Shown: positions 18,346 to 26,787 of the stretch, piece after piece | How positions within the stretch are numbered: position 1 is the stretch's first letter | Layout: each line of letters starts with the position of its first letter | Assembly: GCA_011390785.1 (NCBI GenBank) | Contig: JAABRR010000025.1 | Span: 17,984 to 81,983 of the forward strand | Direction of reading: 5' to 3' | Length of the DNA stretch: 64,000 nucleotides | Origin: Sphingobacteriia bacterium | Lineage (GTDB): Bacteria; Bacteroidota; Bacteroidia; Bacteroidales; UBA7960 | The notes under the pieces: model-generated | Told to the model about the DNA's origin: nothing | The model's input: the letters and a program-made list of their open reading frames with translations, nothing else | Databases searched by the model: none | Translations under genes and position numbers: made by a program

Positions 18346-19737
18346 TCAGAAAAACTGGTACAAAGTCCAGGAGAAAGCAAGTCCGCCCAACGCAATAATA
18401 GTTTCCATTACTGTCCACGACTGAAGGGTTTGTTTTTCATTGAGCCCCAAATATTTTCCCACCAGCCAAAAGCCACTGTCGTTTACGTGCGAAAGAATTG
18501 TAGCACCTGATGCAATGGCAATAACCAACAAGGCCTGTTGTGGATCGGAAAGTGCAAATGCCGGCAATACCGGGCTTATAATACCAGCTGATGTTATCAT
18601 AGCAACCGTAGCAGATCCCTGGGTTATTCTTACAATGGCTGCTATAATCCAGGCAAGCACCAGAGGGTTGATTGGTGAAGCGGCTACCGACTGTGCCAAC
18701 TGGCCGCCCAAACCGCTATCAATCAAAACCTGTTTCAGAACGCCACCTGCTCCGGTTACCAGTATGATGATACCTGCGGGGCCCAGGGAATCATTGCTGA
18801 TCTGTTGAAGAATCTTCTTATCGATTCCCTGTTTAATGCCCAGAAAATACATGGCCAGCAGTGTGGCAATAGTCAATGCGCTGAAGGGATGCCCGATAAA
18901 CAACATCATCTCTGTCCAGAAACCATCTGCTAATATCTCCTTTTTTACCAGTACAGAGGTAATTGTATTGGCAATGATCAGTAACAATGGGCATCCAATA
19001 ATCATAACAATCAGCCTGAATGCCGGGAAATTCCTTGGTTTATCTTCGTAATAATCATTGGGGCCGGATGAAGCATTGTTATTGTCAAGGGCAGGAGGCA
19101 TTACCACTATTTTTTTGCTGATGTATTGAGCAAAAACCGGCCCTGCTAAAATTGCCACAGGGATTCCAGTTAAAAATCCAAGAAAAATTACCCATCCCAG
19201 GTTGGCACCAATTATTTCGGCTACAGCTACAGGACCCGGAGTAGGAGGGATGAAGCTATGTGTTACGGCCAGTCCGGCCAAAAGGGGAATACCATAGAGA
19301 AGAAGAGATTTGCCTGTTTTTCGGGATAGGGAGTATAAAACAGGCACCAGAATTATAAACCCCACATCAAAAAACACGGGTATGGCAATGATAAAACCAG
19401 CAAGCGTTAGTGCCCATGGGGCTTTGTCTTCACCAAATTTATTCAATAAATACATCGATAATGCTTCTGCACCACCTGAATACTCAAGAATTTTTCCAAA
19501 AATAGATCCTAAACCTACAATTACAGCAATATAACCCAGCGTTCCACCCATACCTGTCTGGATAGTGCCCAAAAGGGAAACCGGTGACATGCCGGCCAGC
19601 AACCCCGTTAATATACTTACAATTAGAAGCGCAATAAAGGCGTGTATTTTGAACTTCAGCACCAATAACAATAATACTACAAAACCCACCACCAGAATAA
19701 TTGGCAATTGTAGGAAATCAGGAATCATTGTGCTCAT
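18346..19737 (-). CDS. GntP family gluconate/sugar-acid:H+ symporter
   Basis: This 463-residue, very hydrophobic protein has about 12-14 predicted membrane segments. Family signatures include PVFFDVGFIILVPVLYSL, VTHSFIPPTPGPVAVAEIIG, VTGAGGVLKQVLIDSGLG, GSATVAMITSAGIISP and SHVNDSGFWLV, all typical of the GntP/GntT/IdnT/DsdX group in the inner membrane. GntP carriers import gluconate or related acids with protons; substrate cannot be read from sequence. It is the first gene of the minus-strand run that continues with the CE15 glucuronoyl esterase, so uptake of a uronic or aldonic acid released from polysaccharide is a reasonable inference. Length and motifs are complete. Confidence 0.93.
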   Translation of the reverse strand: MSTMIPDFLQLPIILVVGFVVLLLLVLKFKIHAFIALLIVSILTGLLAGMSPVSLLGTIQTGMGGTLGYIAVIVGLGSIFGKILEYSGGAEALSMYLLNKFGEDKAPWALTLAGFIIAIPVFFDVGFIILVPVLYSLSRKTGKSLLLYGIPLLAGLAVTHSFIPPTPGPVAVAEIIGANLGWVIFLGFLTGIPVAILAGPVFAQYISKKIVVMPPALDNNNASSGPNDYYEDKPRNFPAFRLIVMIIGCPLLLIIANTITSVLVKKEILADGFWTEMMLFIGHPFSALTIATLLAMYFLGIKQGIDKKILQQISNDSLGPAGIIILVTGAGGVLKQVLIDSGLGGQLAQSVAASPINPLVLAWIIAAIVRITQGSATVAMITSAGIISPVLPAFALSDPQQALLVIAIASGATILSHVNDSGFWLVGKYLGLNEKQTLQSWTVMETIIALGGLAFSWTLYQFF

Positions 19738-19791
19738 AATACTTTAATTTATTGTCTGCATAAAAACACATGATTATTTCTCGTACCTGAT

Positions 19792-19896
19792 AAGAAAGCG
19801 TCAAGGGCAAGGCGGGTGATGGCTGAAAAACAGGAGTTTACTTTTCGTAATTGACTGTTTTGAAGACAAACCCAACGCAGCAATAGACGTTTTCTT
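19792..19896. repeat. Short inverted-repeat element, copy 1
   Basis: Between gntP and the amidotransferase gene lies a structure with imperfect inverted ends (aagaaagcgtc at 19792-19802, gacgttttctt at 19886-19896) and an inner hairpin AAAACAG/CTGTTTT (19827-19833, 19855-19861). The right part, gttttgaagacaa (19857-19869) followed by acgcagcaa, recurs at 58500 in copy 2 with the same layout. No coding function is seen. Confidence 0.5.
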
Positions 19897-19902
19897 GCAA
19901 GC

Positions 19903-20613
19903 CTATTTAGACTTTTTTGCCAGGTAATCAAGGATACGATAGAGTATTTGATGAGACGAGTTGAAATAACTATTGACTGTGGTAATTTCATTAATTGTTT
20001 GAACGTAGTTTCCCCCGGCAGCTATCTCTTCATTACCGTGCTGAGCCATTTCCTGAACACTGTCCGGTGTGGCTTCAAAATGAAATTGTAAACCAAGGAT
20101 ATTCGTTTTTAATAAAAACCCCTGGTTTTTACACATTTGCGAACGGTAAAGAAGTTGAGAATCTTTGGGAAGATCAAACGTTTCGCCATGCCAATGAAAA
20201 ACCGTAAGGTGCTTGTTATCAAGCAAAAAGGGGGTTTTGAGATTTGGTGGATCAACGTTTTCTACAGGAAACCATCCAATCTCTTTTTCTGAGTGGGGGT
20301 AAACCTTTGCTCCCAGGGCCGAAGAAATAAGTTGGGCTCCCAGGCAAATTCCCAAAACAGATTTATGGTGTTCAATGCTCTTACGGATAAAGGCCTTTTC
20401 TTCACCAAGCCATGGATATGCATTTTCATCGTTCACACTCATTGGTCCACCCATTATGATTAACATATCAAAATTTTCAGGATCCGGGAGTGGGTCGTTA
20501 TTGAAAAATCGTGTTTGGGTAAGCTGGAGTCGGTTTTCTTTAATCCAGTAATTAATAGCGCCCAATCCTTCATAAGGAACATGTTGTAGGAAATGTATCC
20601 GGGTTTTTTTCAT
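19903..20613 (-). CDS. Class I glutamine amidotransferase (GATase1) protein
   Basis: A start at 20613 (MKKTRIHFLQHVPYEGLG) gives 236 residues; the frame runs 15 codons further but that addition has no family support. The GATase1 core is complete: DMLIIMGGPMSVND, nucleophile Cys in LGICLGAQLISSALGA, and the His/Glu of LGLQFHFEATPDSVQE. Proteins of this length with the early PYEGLG motif are stand-alone amidotransferase-like enzymes often called GMP synthase-like, and may hydrolyse gamma-glutamyl compounds or supply ammonia to an unknown partner. No synthetase partner is next to it: its neighbours are a FemAB-like gene (divergent) and gntP. Cytoplasmic, no signal peptide. Confidence 0.85.
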   Translation of the reverse strand: MKKTRIHFLQHVPYEGLGAINYWIKENRLQLTQTRFFNNDPLPDPENFDMLIIMGGPMSVNDENAYPWLGEEKAFIRKSIEHHKSVLGICLGAQLISSALGAKVYPHSEKEIGWFPVENVDPPNLKTPFLLDNKHLTVFHWHGETFDLPKDSQLLYRSQMCKNQGFLLKTNILGLQFHFEATPDSVQEMAQHGNEEIAAGGNYVQTINEITTVNSYFNSSHQILYRILDYLAKKSK

Positions 20614-20741
20614 GACTAACAGAATCGGTTTCTTGCGCAAAGTATGAATAAGCGTCAAAAGTACCGCATCCCATCTATAAATGCAAGGGGTAGTTTAGAG
20701 ATTTATTTAGTCCCTGGTTTTTATTCTCCTAATGTATTTTT

Positions 20742-20749
20742 TAATTTTG
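20742..20749 (+). promoter_or_regulatory. Probable -7 promoter element for the FemAB-like gene
   Basis: TAATTTTG matches the Bacteroidota TAnnTTTG element and lies 25 bases before the ATG at 20775, which would give a short leader. The -33 region (ggttttta near 20716) is weak. Confidence 0.45.
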
Positions 20750-20774
20750 TTTGCACGATTAAAAAAGATTGCCC

Positions 20775-21890
20775 ATGTTTTGCAAGATAGAAACCAAAGA
20801 AATTGAAGAGATTGAATCAACCAATATTTTGCCCCAAACTGGTTACTGGGCAAAAGTTAAAGAAAATCAGGGACTTATCTCGAATGGTTTTGAATTAACC
20901 GTTTCAAAGGATATTTTAAACCCTCTGAATAGCAGTAACCAGAGCATTAATGATGATTTGTTGGTTTTTATCAGGTATCTCGACTGTAAAAACTGTTTTG
21001 CTTATGTGCCTTATGGTCCTAAAGTAGAGCCTAAGTATGAAAACCAGGGGGTTTTTCTTGAAGAATTGTCAGAAAACCTACGGGGATTTTTACCAGCTAA
21101 TTGCGTCTTTATCAGGTATGATCTTATGTGGGAAAACCAATGGGCTCATGAAGAGAATTATTTTGATTCCAATGGTAACTGGCTTGCTCCGCCTGATGAT
21201 CAAACCCAGGAGCTTCGGGTAAACTTTAATACCCACAATTGGAATTTGAAGAAAAGTCCTGTTGATATTCTTCCTAAAAACACCTTCTTTATTGACCTTA
21301 AAAAAGATGAGAAGGAAATACTTGGCAAGATGCGTTTTAATACCCGGTATAATATTAAAAAGTCAATAAAAACGGGTGTAAAAGTTAATGAATATGGGAT
21401 TGAAGATTTGGATATATGGTACCAGCTTTATTGTGATACTTTTTTAAGAAAGAACCTTAAATTGCACCCTAAAATGTATTTTGCCAACTTATTGAAACAA
21501 CAGAACAATGCTGCCAATAAGGATGTGAAAATAAGTTTGTTGATGGCAGATTTTGAAGGGGAATTTCTTTCATCCATGTTTCTGGCGCTTTCACACAAAC
21601 GAGGAATATATTTGTTTGGAGCTTCATCATCAGAAAAAATGCATCTGGGAGCTAGTTATGCACTCCAGTGGGAGGCTATTCGGAGAGCCAAAAACTGCGG
21701 ATGTTACGAATATGATATGTTTGGTTGTGCTCCCAATTTAAATGTAAACCATCCGCTGCATGGTGTCCATGTTTACAAGAAAGGGTTTGGTGGGAATATT
21801 TACCATAGAATGGGGTGTTGGGATTATCCTTTTATGAAAAATGAATACAATTTGATTGTTGCTCAAGAACATTGTTTGCAAATCAATTAG
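20775..21890 (+). CDS. FemAB-like aminoacyltransferase (GNAT-fold)
   Basis: The start at ATG 20775 (MFCKIETKEI, 371 residues) is preferred over an upstream in-frame TTG at 20769. The protein has the double GNAT-like layout of FemA/FemB/FemX transferases: early QTGYWAKVK, central KMRFNTRYNIKKSIKTGV, and late ALSHKRGIYLFGASS, GASYALQWEAIRRAK and YDMFGCAPN followed by GVHVYKKGFGG. FemX-type enzymes add amino acids from aminoacyl-tRNA to lipid II to build the peptidoglycan cross-bridge; in Gram-negative bacteria related proteins have other acceptors, so the exact reaction is uncertain. It is cytoplasmic and stands alone, divergent from the amidotransferase gene with about 160 bases between them. 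Confidence 0.85.
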   Translation: MFCKIETKEIEEIESTNILPQTGYWAKVKENQGLISNGFELTVSKDILNPLNSSNQSINDDLLVFIRYLDCKNCFAYVPYGPKVEPKYENQGVFLEELSENLRGFLPANCVFIRYDLMWENQWAHEENYFDSNGNWLAPPDDQTQELRVNFNTHNWNLKKSPVDILPKNTFFIDLKKDEKEILGKMRFNTRYNIKKSIKTGVKVNEYGIEDLDIWYQLYCDTFLRKNLKLHPKMYFANLLKQQNNAANKDVKISLLMADFEGEFLSSMFLALSHKRGIYLFGASSSEKMHLGASYALQWEAIRRAKNCGCYEYDMFGCAPNLNVNHPLHGVHVYKKGFGGNIYHRMGCWDYPFMKNEYNLIVAQEHCLQIN

Positions 21891-21947
21891 CGCAAAAACT
21901 TAATGTTAATGGCATTCACAACAGGTGATGTAATTATTATCCCATAT

Positions 21948-22388
21948 TTAGGTGCCTTTCCCATTTTTATACTTCTTTCCTGGCAATATTACTTCAATAT
22001 CAGGATTTTTGGCCATCAGTGTATTAATGAATTGCATCTTTTCCTTTGGCGAAATTAGCACACTGTCATGCTTGTTATAAAGAATCTTAAGCCTATCAAG
22101 TGAACCTGCAGTTGCTGCCAAAGGATTATTGGTCTTCTTAATCTTTCTGATCAAATGTATCGGAATGGTTTTTCGATAAGAGAAACTTCTCTTCACAGTA
22201 AGGGAATCATCATCAATAATGTTACGTATAGATAAACAGATGTATATTATAAATGCAGCTATCAGAATATTTATTAGAATAGCAAGCCAGGCACCTGAAT
22301 CAGTAATAAGTAATACAGATGTAAAAAGCTATGCTATGATTATGGGAATCCAAATGGCTACCCCTACTTTCGATTTATACATTTGCAT
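21948..22388 (-). pseudogene. PH-domain membrane protein gene interrupted by one in-frame TAG
   Basis: Reading the minus strand from ATG 22388 gives MQMYKSKVGVAIWIPIIIA, then a TAG (22329-22331), then in the same frame a second hydrophobic segment (WLAILINILIAAFIIYICL), DDDSLTVKRS, NNPLAATAGSLDRLKILYN, SVLISPKEKMQFI and NPDIEVI. This is the layout of small Bacteroidota proteins with two membrane helices followed by a bacterial PH domain. The single stop is the only defect in 147 codons, so it is either a recent pseudogene or a base error. The downstream 82 codons from 22196 are open, but lack the membrane part. Confidence 0.72.
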
Positions 22389-22693
22389 TGTTTCTGTTCT
22401 TTTCTTTAATTTGATATTACTCCGATTAGCAATTTTTAGTTTAGCAAATACGGTATAAAAAATCTTCATCAAACACAGTGAAAAAAATATATTTTGACAA
22501 AAAAATTCTTAAGAATTAAATCAGACCAATATTTTTTGTTTCAGATATTAAAAATTCACTATTTCTTCTTTAAACACTCTTTATTTGCTCAAGAAATTGT
22601 AATTTTAACATCCTGAACATTATTACTTTTTTTTTCTTTAAGAAAGGTGAATGTTTCATTGTATGTTTATTTAAATTTATATATATATAACCC
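22389..22693. other. AT-rich intergenic region upstream of aceE
   Basis: About 305 bases of very AT-rich DNA hold the divergent upstream regions of the PH pseudogene and aceE, including an alternating TA run just before aceE (about 22678-22688). No gene, RNA or full TTTG/TAnnTTTG promoter was found. Confidence 0.5.
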
Positions 22694-25357
22694 ATGAGTA
22701 CGAAAGACAAAGAGTATTATCAATTTGAAAATCAGGAGTGGCTCGATTCACTCAATTATTTGATTCAAAACGAAGAACCGCAGAGAGTAAGGGAAATTTT
22801 GGCCTTATTACAGAACAAAGCTCACAAAGAGGGAATCGTTTTTCGCTGTCCGGGCAACACGCCTTATATCAACAGCATTTCCCCAAGAAAAGAATTACCT
22901 TATCCGGGTAGTCGTGAGATTGAAAGGAGAATAAAGAGTCTTATCCGGTGGAATGCCATGGCTATGGTTGTTAGAGCCAATAAAGAATCCGAAGGTATTG
23001 GCGGACATATTTCCACCTATGCTTCTTCTGCCACACTTCTCGAAGTAGCTTTTAACCACTTTTTTAAAGCCGGAGATGGTGATGAACCTGCAGATATCGT
23101 TTATTTTCAGGGACATGCATCGCCGGGTATGTATGCCCGATCTTTTCTTGAAGGCCGCCTTACCGAAAGAGACCTGCACAATTTCCGCCAGGAATTACGC
23201 CCTGATGGTGGACTCCCATCTTATCCGCACCCCCGATTGATGCCTGATTATTGGAGATTCCCAACAGTGTCAATGGGTCTGGGACCGCTTATGGCAATCT
23301 ACCAGGCACGTTTTAATAAATATTTGGAAGACAGAGGCCTGAAAGAAATAACCAAACAGAAAATTTGGGCTTTTATGGGCGATGGTGAAATGGATGAGCC
23401 GGAATCTCTGGGTGCCATTACTGTTGCCAGCCGCGAACAACTAGATAACCTGATTTTTGTAGTGAATTGCAACCTGCAAAGACTTGATGGCCCCGTGCGG
23501 GGAAATGGAAAAATCATCCAGGAGCTTGAAGCTGCCTTCAAAGGTGCCAGGTGGAAAGTATTTAAGGTAATCTGGGGTGGCGATTGGGATGACCTGATTG
23601 CCAGAGATGAATCAGGCGAATTGCTTAAAGCCATGGAAGAAACCCCCGATGGTCAGTTCCAGAAGTATGTAGTGTCTTCGGGCGATTTTATCCGCAAGGA
23701 TTTCTTTGGCAGAAGTGAAAAACTTCTAAAACTGGTTGAGCATTATTCTGATGAGCAACTTGAAAAACTCAACAGGGGTGGTCATGATCCGGTTAAGGTA
23801 TTCAATGCTTACAAACAAGCAGTGAATTATGAAGGAGGCCCTGTGGTGATCCTTGCGCAAACCATCAAAGGTTATGGTTTGGGAGAAGCCGGCGAAGGAA
23901 GAAATATTACCCACCAGCAGAAAAAACTTAACGAAGATGAGTTGCTTCACTTTAGAAGCAGGTTCGGAATTCCTCTTTCCGATGAAGAAGCTAAAAAAGC
24001 TCCTTTCTTCCGCCCTGCTGAAGATAGTGAAGAAATGCAGTATTTGAGGAAACGCAGAGAAGAATTGGGTGGCTATTTGCCCAAGAGAGTTGCTAACGCC
24101 GATGCTATTCAATTGCCCGACGATAAAATCTATAATGAATTGCTTGAAGGCTCCGGTGACCGCGAAATGGCCACTACAATGTCAATAGTAAACCTTATGG
24201 CCAAAATGATGGGTGATAAAAAAATGGGTAAACTGATTGTTCCCATTGTGCCTGATGAATCGCGTACTTTTGGTATGGATGCCTTGTTCCGCAAATTTGG
24301 TATCTATTCTCACGTAGGGCAAAATTATGAGCCTGTTGACAGAGATTCACTTCTCTATTATAAAGAAGCAACAGACGGTGCCATCCTTGAAGAGGGGATT
24401 ACCGAAGCTGGTTGTATGTCATCGTTTATTGCTGCAGGTACGTCTTATTCAACACATGGCGTGCAGATGATCCCCATGTTTATATATTATTCCATGTTTG
24501 GATTTCAGCGCATTGGCGACCTTATTTGGGCTGCAGCAGATATGCGTGCCCGGGGATTCATGATCGGTGGAACTTCAGGACGCACAACATTGGCCGGAGA
24601 AGGCTTACAGCATCAGGACGGACACTCTCACCTCATTGCTATGTCAGTGCCAGGTGTGAAAGCTTACGATCCTGCTTTTGCTTATGAAGTTGCGGTAATC
24701 GTTAAAGATGGTATGCAGCGAATGTTTGTAGATCAGGAAGACGTAATGTATTACATTACCGTTCTTAACGAAAAATACAAAATGCCTGCAATGCCTAAAG
24801 GAGTTGAAGAAGGCATTATTAAAGGGATGTACAAATTCAAGAAATCAACAAAGAAGAAAGGTGAGAAGGTGCATTTGTTTGGCAGTGGTGCCATCTTAAA
24901 TGAAGTCTTGCGGGCAGCAGAAATGCTGGAGAAGGATTACAATGTAATTGCTGATGTATGGAGTGTTACAAGCTACAAAGAGCTTTACGAAAATGCCCGT
25001 GAAACCCAACGTTGGAATCGTTTGAACCCTGAAAAGGAGCAAAAACTTGCCTACGTTGAGGAATGTTTGAAAGATGATCCCGGTTTGTGTCTTGCAGCTC
25101 ATGATTACATGAAAGCTATTCCGATGACCATTTGCCGATGGTTTCCCAAGGGACTTACAGTTCTTGGTACCGATGGCTTTGGACGAAGCGATAACAGAAG
25201 AGCCCTAAGAGATTATTTTGAGGTTGATGATCGTCATATTGCTTATGCTACACTGCACAGTCTTTTCACTGAAGGCAAACTCGATCAGAAAGTGTTGATT
25301 AAGGCCAAAAAAGACTTCAAAATTGACGAAAATAAACTCAATCCAACGGAGATATAA
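22694..25357 (+). CDS. aceE: Pyruvate dehydrogenase E1 component, homodimeric type
   Basis: The 887-residue product is full length for AceE. It shows FENQEWLDSLNYLI, RCPGNTPYINSI, GGHISTYASSATLLEVAFNH and PADIVYFQGHASPGMYAR at the N-terminus, the thiamine-diphosphate motif GDGEMDEPES near residue 228 paired with NCNLQRLDGPVRGNGK, and the later VPDESRTFGMDALFRKFGIY and LQHQDGHS segments. It catalyses decarboxylation of pyruvate and reductive acetylation of the E2 lipoyl group. It lies 12 bases before aceF in a clear operon. Note that the single-chain E1 is used here, not the two-subunit PdhA/PdhB form. Codon use resembles the neighbours. Confidence 0.97.
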   Translation: MSTKDKEYYQFENQEWLDSLNYLIQNEEPQRVREILALLQNKAHKEGIVFRCPGNTPYINSISPRKELPYPGSREIERRIKSLIRWNAMAMVVRANKESEGIGGHISTYASSATLLEVAFNHFFKAGDGDEPADIVYFQGHASPGMYARSFLEGRLTERDLHNFRQELRPDGGLPSYPHPRLMPDYWRFPTVSMGLGPLMAIYQARFNKYLEDRGLKEITKQKIWAFMGDGEMDEPESLGAITVASREQLDNLIFVVNCNLQRLDGPVRGNGKIIQELEAAFKGARWKVFKVIWGGDWDDLIARDESGELLKAMEETPDGQFQKYVVSSGDFIRKDFFGRSEKLLKLVEHYSDEQLEKLNRGGHDPVKVFNAYKQAVNYEGGPVVILAQTIKGYGLGEAGEGRNITHQQKKLNEDELLHFRSRFGIPLSDEEAKKAPFFRPAEDSEEMQYLRKRREELGGYLPKRVANADAIQLPDDKIYNELLEGSGDREMATTMSIVNLMAKMMGDKKMGKLIVPIVPDESRTFGMDALFRKFGIYSHVGQNYEPVDRDSLLYYKEATDGAILEEGITEAGCMSSFIAAGTSYSTHGVQMIPMFIYYSMFGFQRIGDLIWAAADMRARGFMIGGTSGRTTLAGEGLQHQDGHSHLIAMSVPGVKAYDPAFAYEVAVIVKDGMQRMFVDQEDVMYYITVLNEKYKMPAMPKGVEEGIIKGMYKFKKSTKKKGEKVHLFGSGAILNEVLRAAEMLEKDYNVIADVWSVTSYKELYENARETQRWNRLNPEKEQKLAYVEECLKDDPGLCLAAHDYMKAIPMTICRWFPKGLTVLGTDGFGRSDNRRALRDYFEVDDRHIAYATLHSLFTEGKLDQKVLIKAKKDFKIDENKLNPTEI

Positions 25358-25369
25358 AACAATTTTAAT

Positions 25370-26689
25370 ATGAGTATAGAAATAAAATTACCGGAAATTG
25401 CCGATAATGTTACCACAGCAGTGGTGTTGGAAGTCCTTGTTAAAAAAGGAGACACGGTGAAAGCCGATGATGTTCTGGCTGAAATGGAAAGCGATAAAGC
25501 AAGCTTTGAGCTGCCATCAGAAGCTGCCGGGGTTGTTAAGGAGGTTAAAGTAAGCGAAGGTCAGCAGGTGAAGGTAGGAGAGGTAATGTTTATCATTGAT
25601 ACCGAAGCTGCAGGAAGCAAGGATGAAAAAGCAGAAGAGAAAACTCCCGAAAAGCCTGCAGAAAAACCAGAAGAGAAAAAGGCTGAAGAAGCACCAAAAG
25701 AAGAACCCAAAGAAAGTGCAAAGGATGAAAAACCTCAACCGGAAGCAAAAGAAGAACCTGAGCAGCAGGTTTCTTATGTTTCTGCCGCTCATGTGCCTGC
25801 TTCTCCGGCCGTAAGACGTCTGGCCCGTGAGCTGGGTATTGATATTACACAAATAAAAGGTTCAGGCCCCAACGAAAGGGTTGTAGAAGACGATGTGAAA
25901 GCCTTTACCAAAAAGGTGGTTCAAAGCAAAGCTTCCGGAGCTGGGGCGGGTGTGATCCAGGATGACTTCCAGCTGCCCGATTTCTCCAAAATGGGAGAAG
26001 TCCGCAGAGAAAAGATGGATACCATCAGAAAAATTACCGCCAAAGCAATGGCAGGGTCATGGCAAAATATTCCGCACGTTTTCCAGTTCGACAAAGCAGA
26101 TATTACTGAACTGGAAAAATTCAGGAAGGACTATTCAAAACTGGTAGAAAAGAAGGGCGCCAAACTTACGGTTACGGCTATTCTTCTTAAACTTTCAGCC
26201 ATTGCCCTGAAAACCCATCCGAAGTTCAATGCCAGCATCGACATGAAGAACGAAGTAATTATTTATAAGGAATTCGTTAATATAGGTGTGGCCGTTGATA
26301 CTGATCGTGGGCTGCTAGTACCCGTAATTCGCGATGTGGACAAGAAATCCATCACTGATCTTTCGCTGGAGCTTAATGAACTGGCAGAAAAAGCCCGTAC
26401 CAAAAAGATCAAACCTGATGAATTGCAGGGGGCAAACTTTACCATTTCTAATTTGGGTGGTATTGGCGGAACCAATTTTACACCGATTGTAAACCGGCCT
26501 GCAGTTGCCATTCTGGGAGTTTCACGCTCACAAATAGAACCTGTCTTCATTGATGGCGAATTCAAGCCCCGCATGATACTACCATTGTCTCTGTCTTATG
26601 ATCATCGCCTGATTGATGGTGCTGATGGAGCAAGATTCCTGCGCTGGCTGGTAGAAGCCATGCAAAACCCGCTGTTAACCATGTTTTAA
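25370..26689 (+). CDS. aceF: Dihydrolipoamide acetyltransferase (PDH E2)
   Basis: The 439-residue protein has one lipoyl domain (residues 1-80) with the modified Lys in EMESDKASFELPS, a long Glu/Lys/Pro-rich hinge (about 85-140), a peripheral subunit-binding domain (ASPAVRRLARELGIDITQIK) and the catalytic core (about 215-439) ending with the acyltransferase motif SYDHRLIDGADGARF. It transfers the acetyl group to CoA and forms the core of the complex. E. coli AceF has three lipoyl domains; here there is one. It follows aceE by 12 bases, and a strong hairpin terminator candidate lies right after it, before lpdA. Confidence 0.96.
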   Translation: MSIEIKLPEIADNVTTAVVLEVLVKKGDTVKADDVLAEMESDKASFELPSEAAGVVKEVKVSEGQQVKVGEVMFIIDTEAAGSKDEKAEEKTPEKPAEKPEEKKAEEAPKEEPKESAKDEKPQPEAKEEPEQQVSYVSAAHVPASPAVRRLARELGIDITQIKGSGPNERVVEDDVKAFTKKVVQSKASGAGAGVIQDDFQLPDFSKMGEVRREKMDTIRKITAKAMAGSWQNIPHVFQFDKADITELEKFRKDYSKLVEKKGAKLTVTAILLKLSAIALKTHPKFNASIDMKNEVIIYKEFVNIGVAVDTDRGLLVPVIRDVDKKSITDLSLELNELAEKARTKKIKPDELQGANFTISNLGGIGGTNFTPIVNRPAVAILGVSRSQIEPVFIDGEFKPRMILPLSLSYDHRLIDGADGARFLRWLVEAMQNPLLTMF

Positions 26690-26700
26690 TGGAAACAGCC

Positions 26701-26741
26701 AAAACTCAGACCGTGATCTTACACTCAGGGTCTGAGTTTTT
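26701..26741 (+). terminator. Terminator-like hairpin between aceF and lpdA
   Basis: Perfect 12-bp stem AAAACTCAGACC (26701-26712) and GGTCTGAGTTTT (26729-26740) with a 16-base loop, ending in a short T-run. It starts 12 bases after the aceF stop and could end or reduce transcription before lpdA, letting E3 be made at a different level. Confidence 0.7.
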
Positions 26742-26787
26742 CAAATTCATACATTAAGTTGATTACCTGGTAAAGAAAGAAAAAATA

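Noticed and set aside
19749..19991. 80-codon minus-strand frame before gntP
   Set aside because: It overlaps the end of the amidotransferase gene and runs through the inverted-repeat element; no family resemblance.
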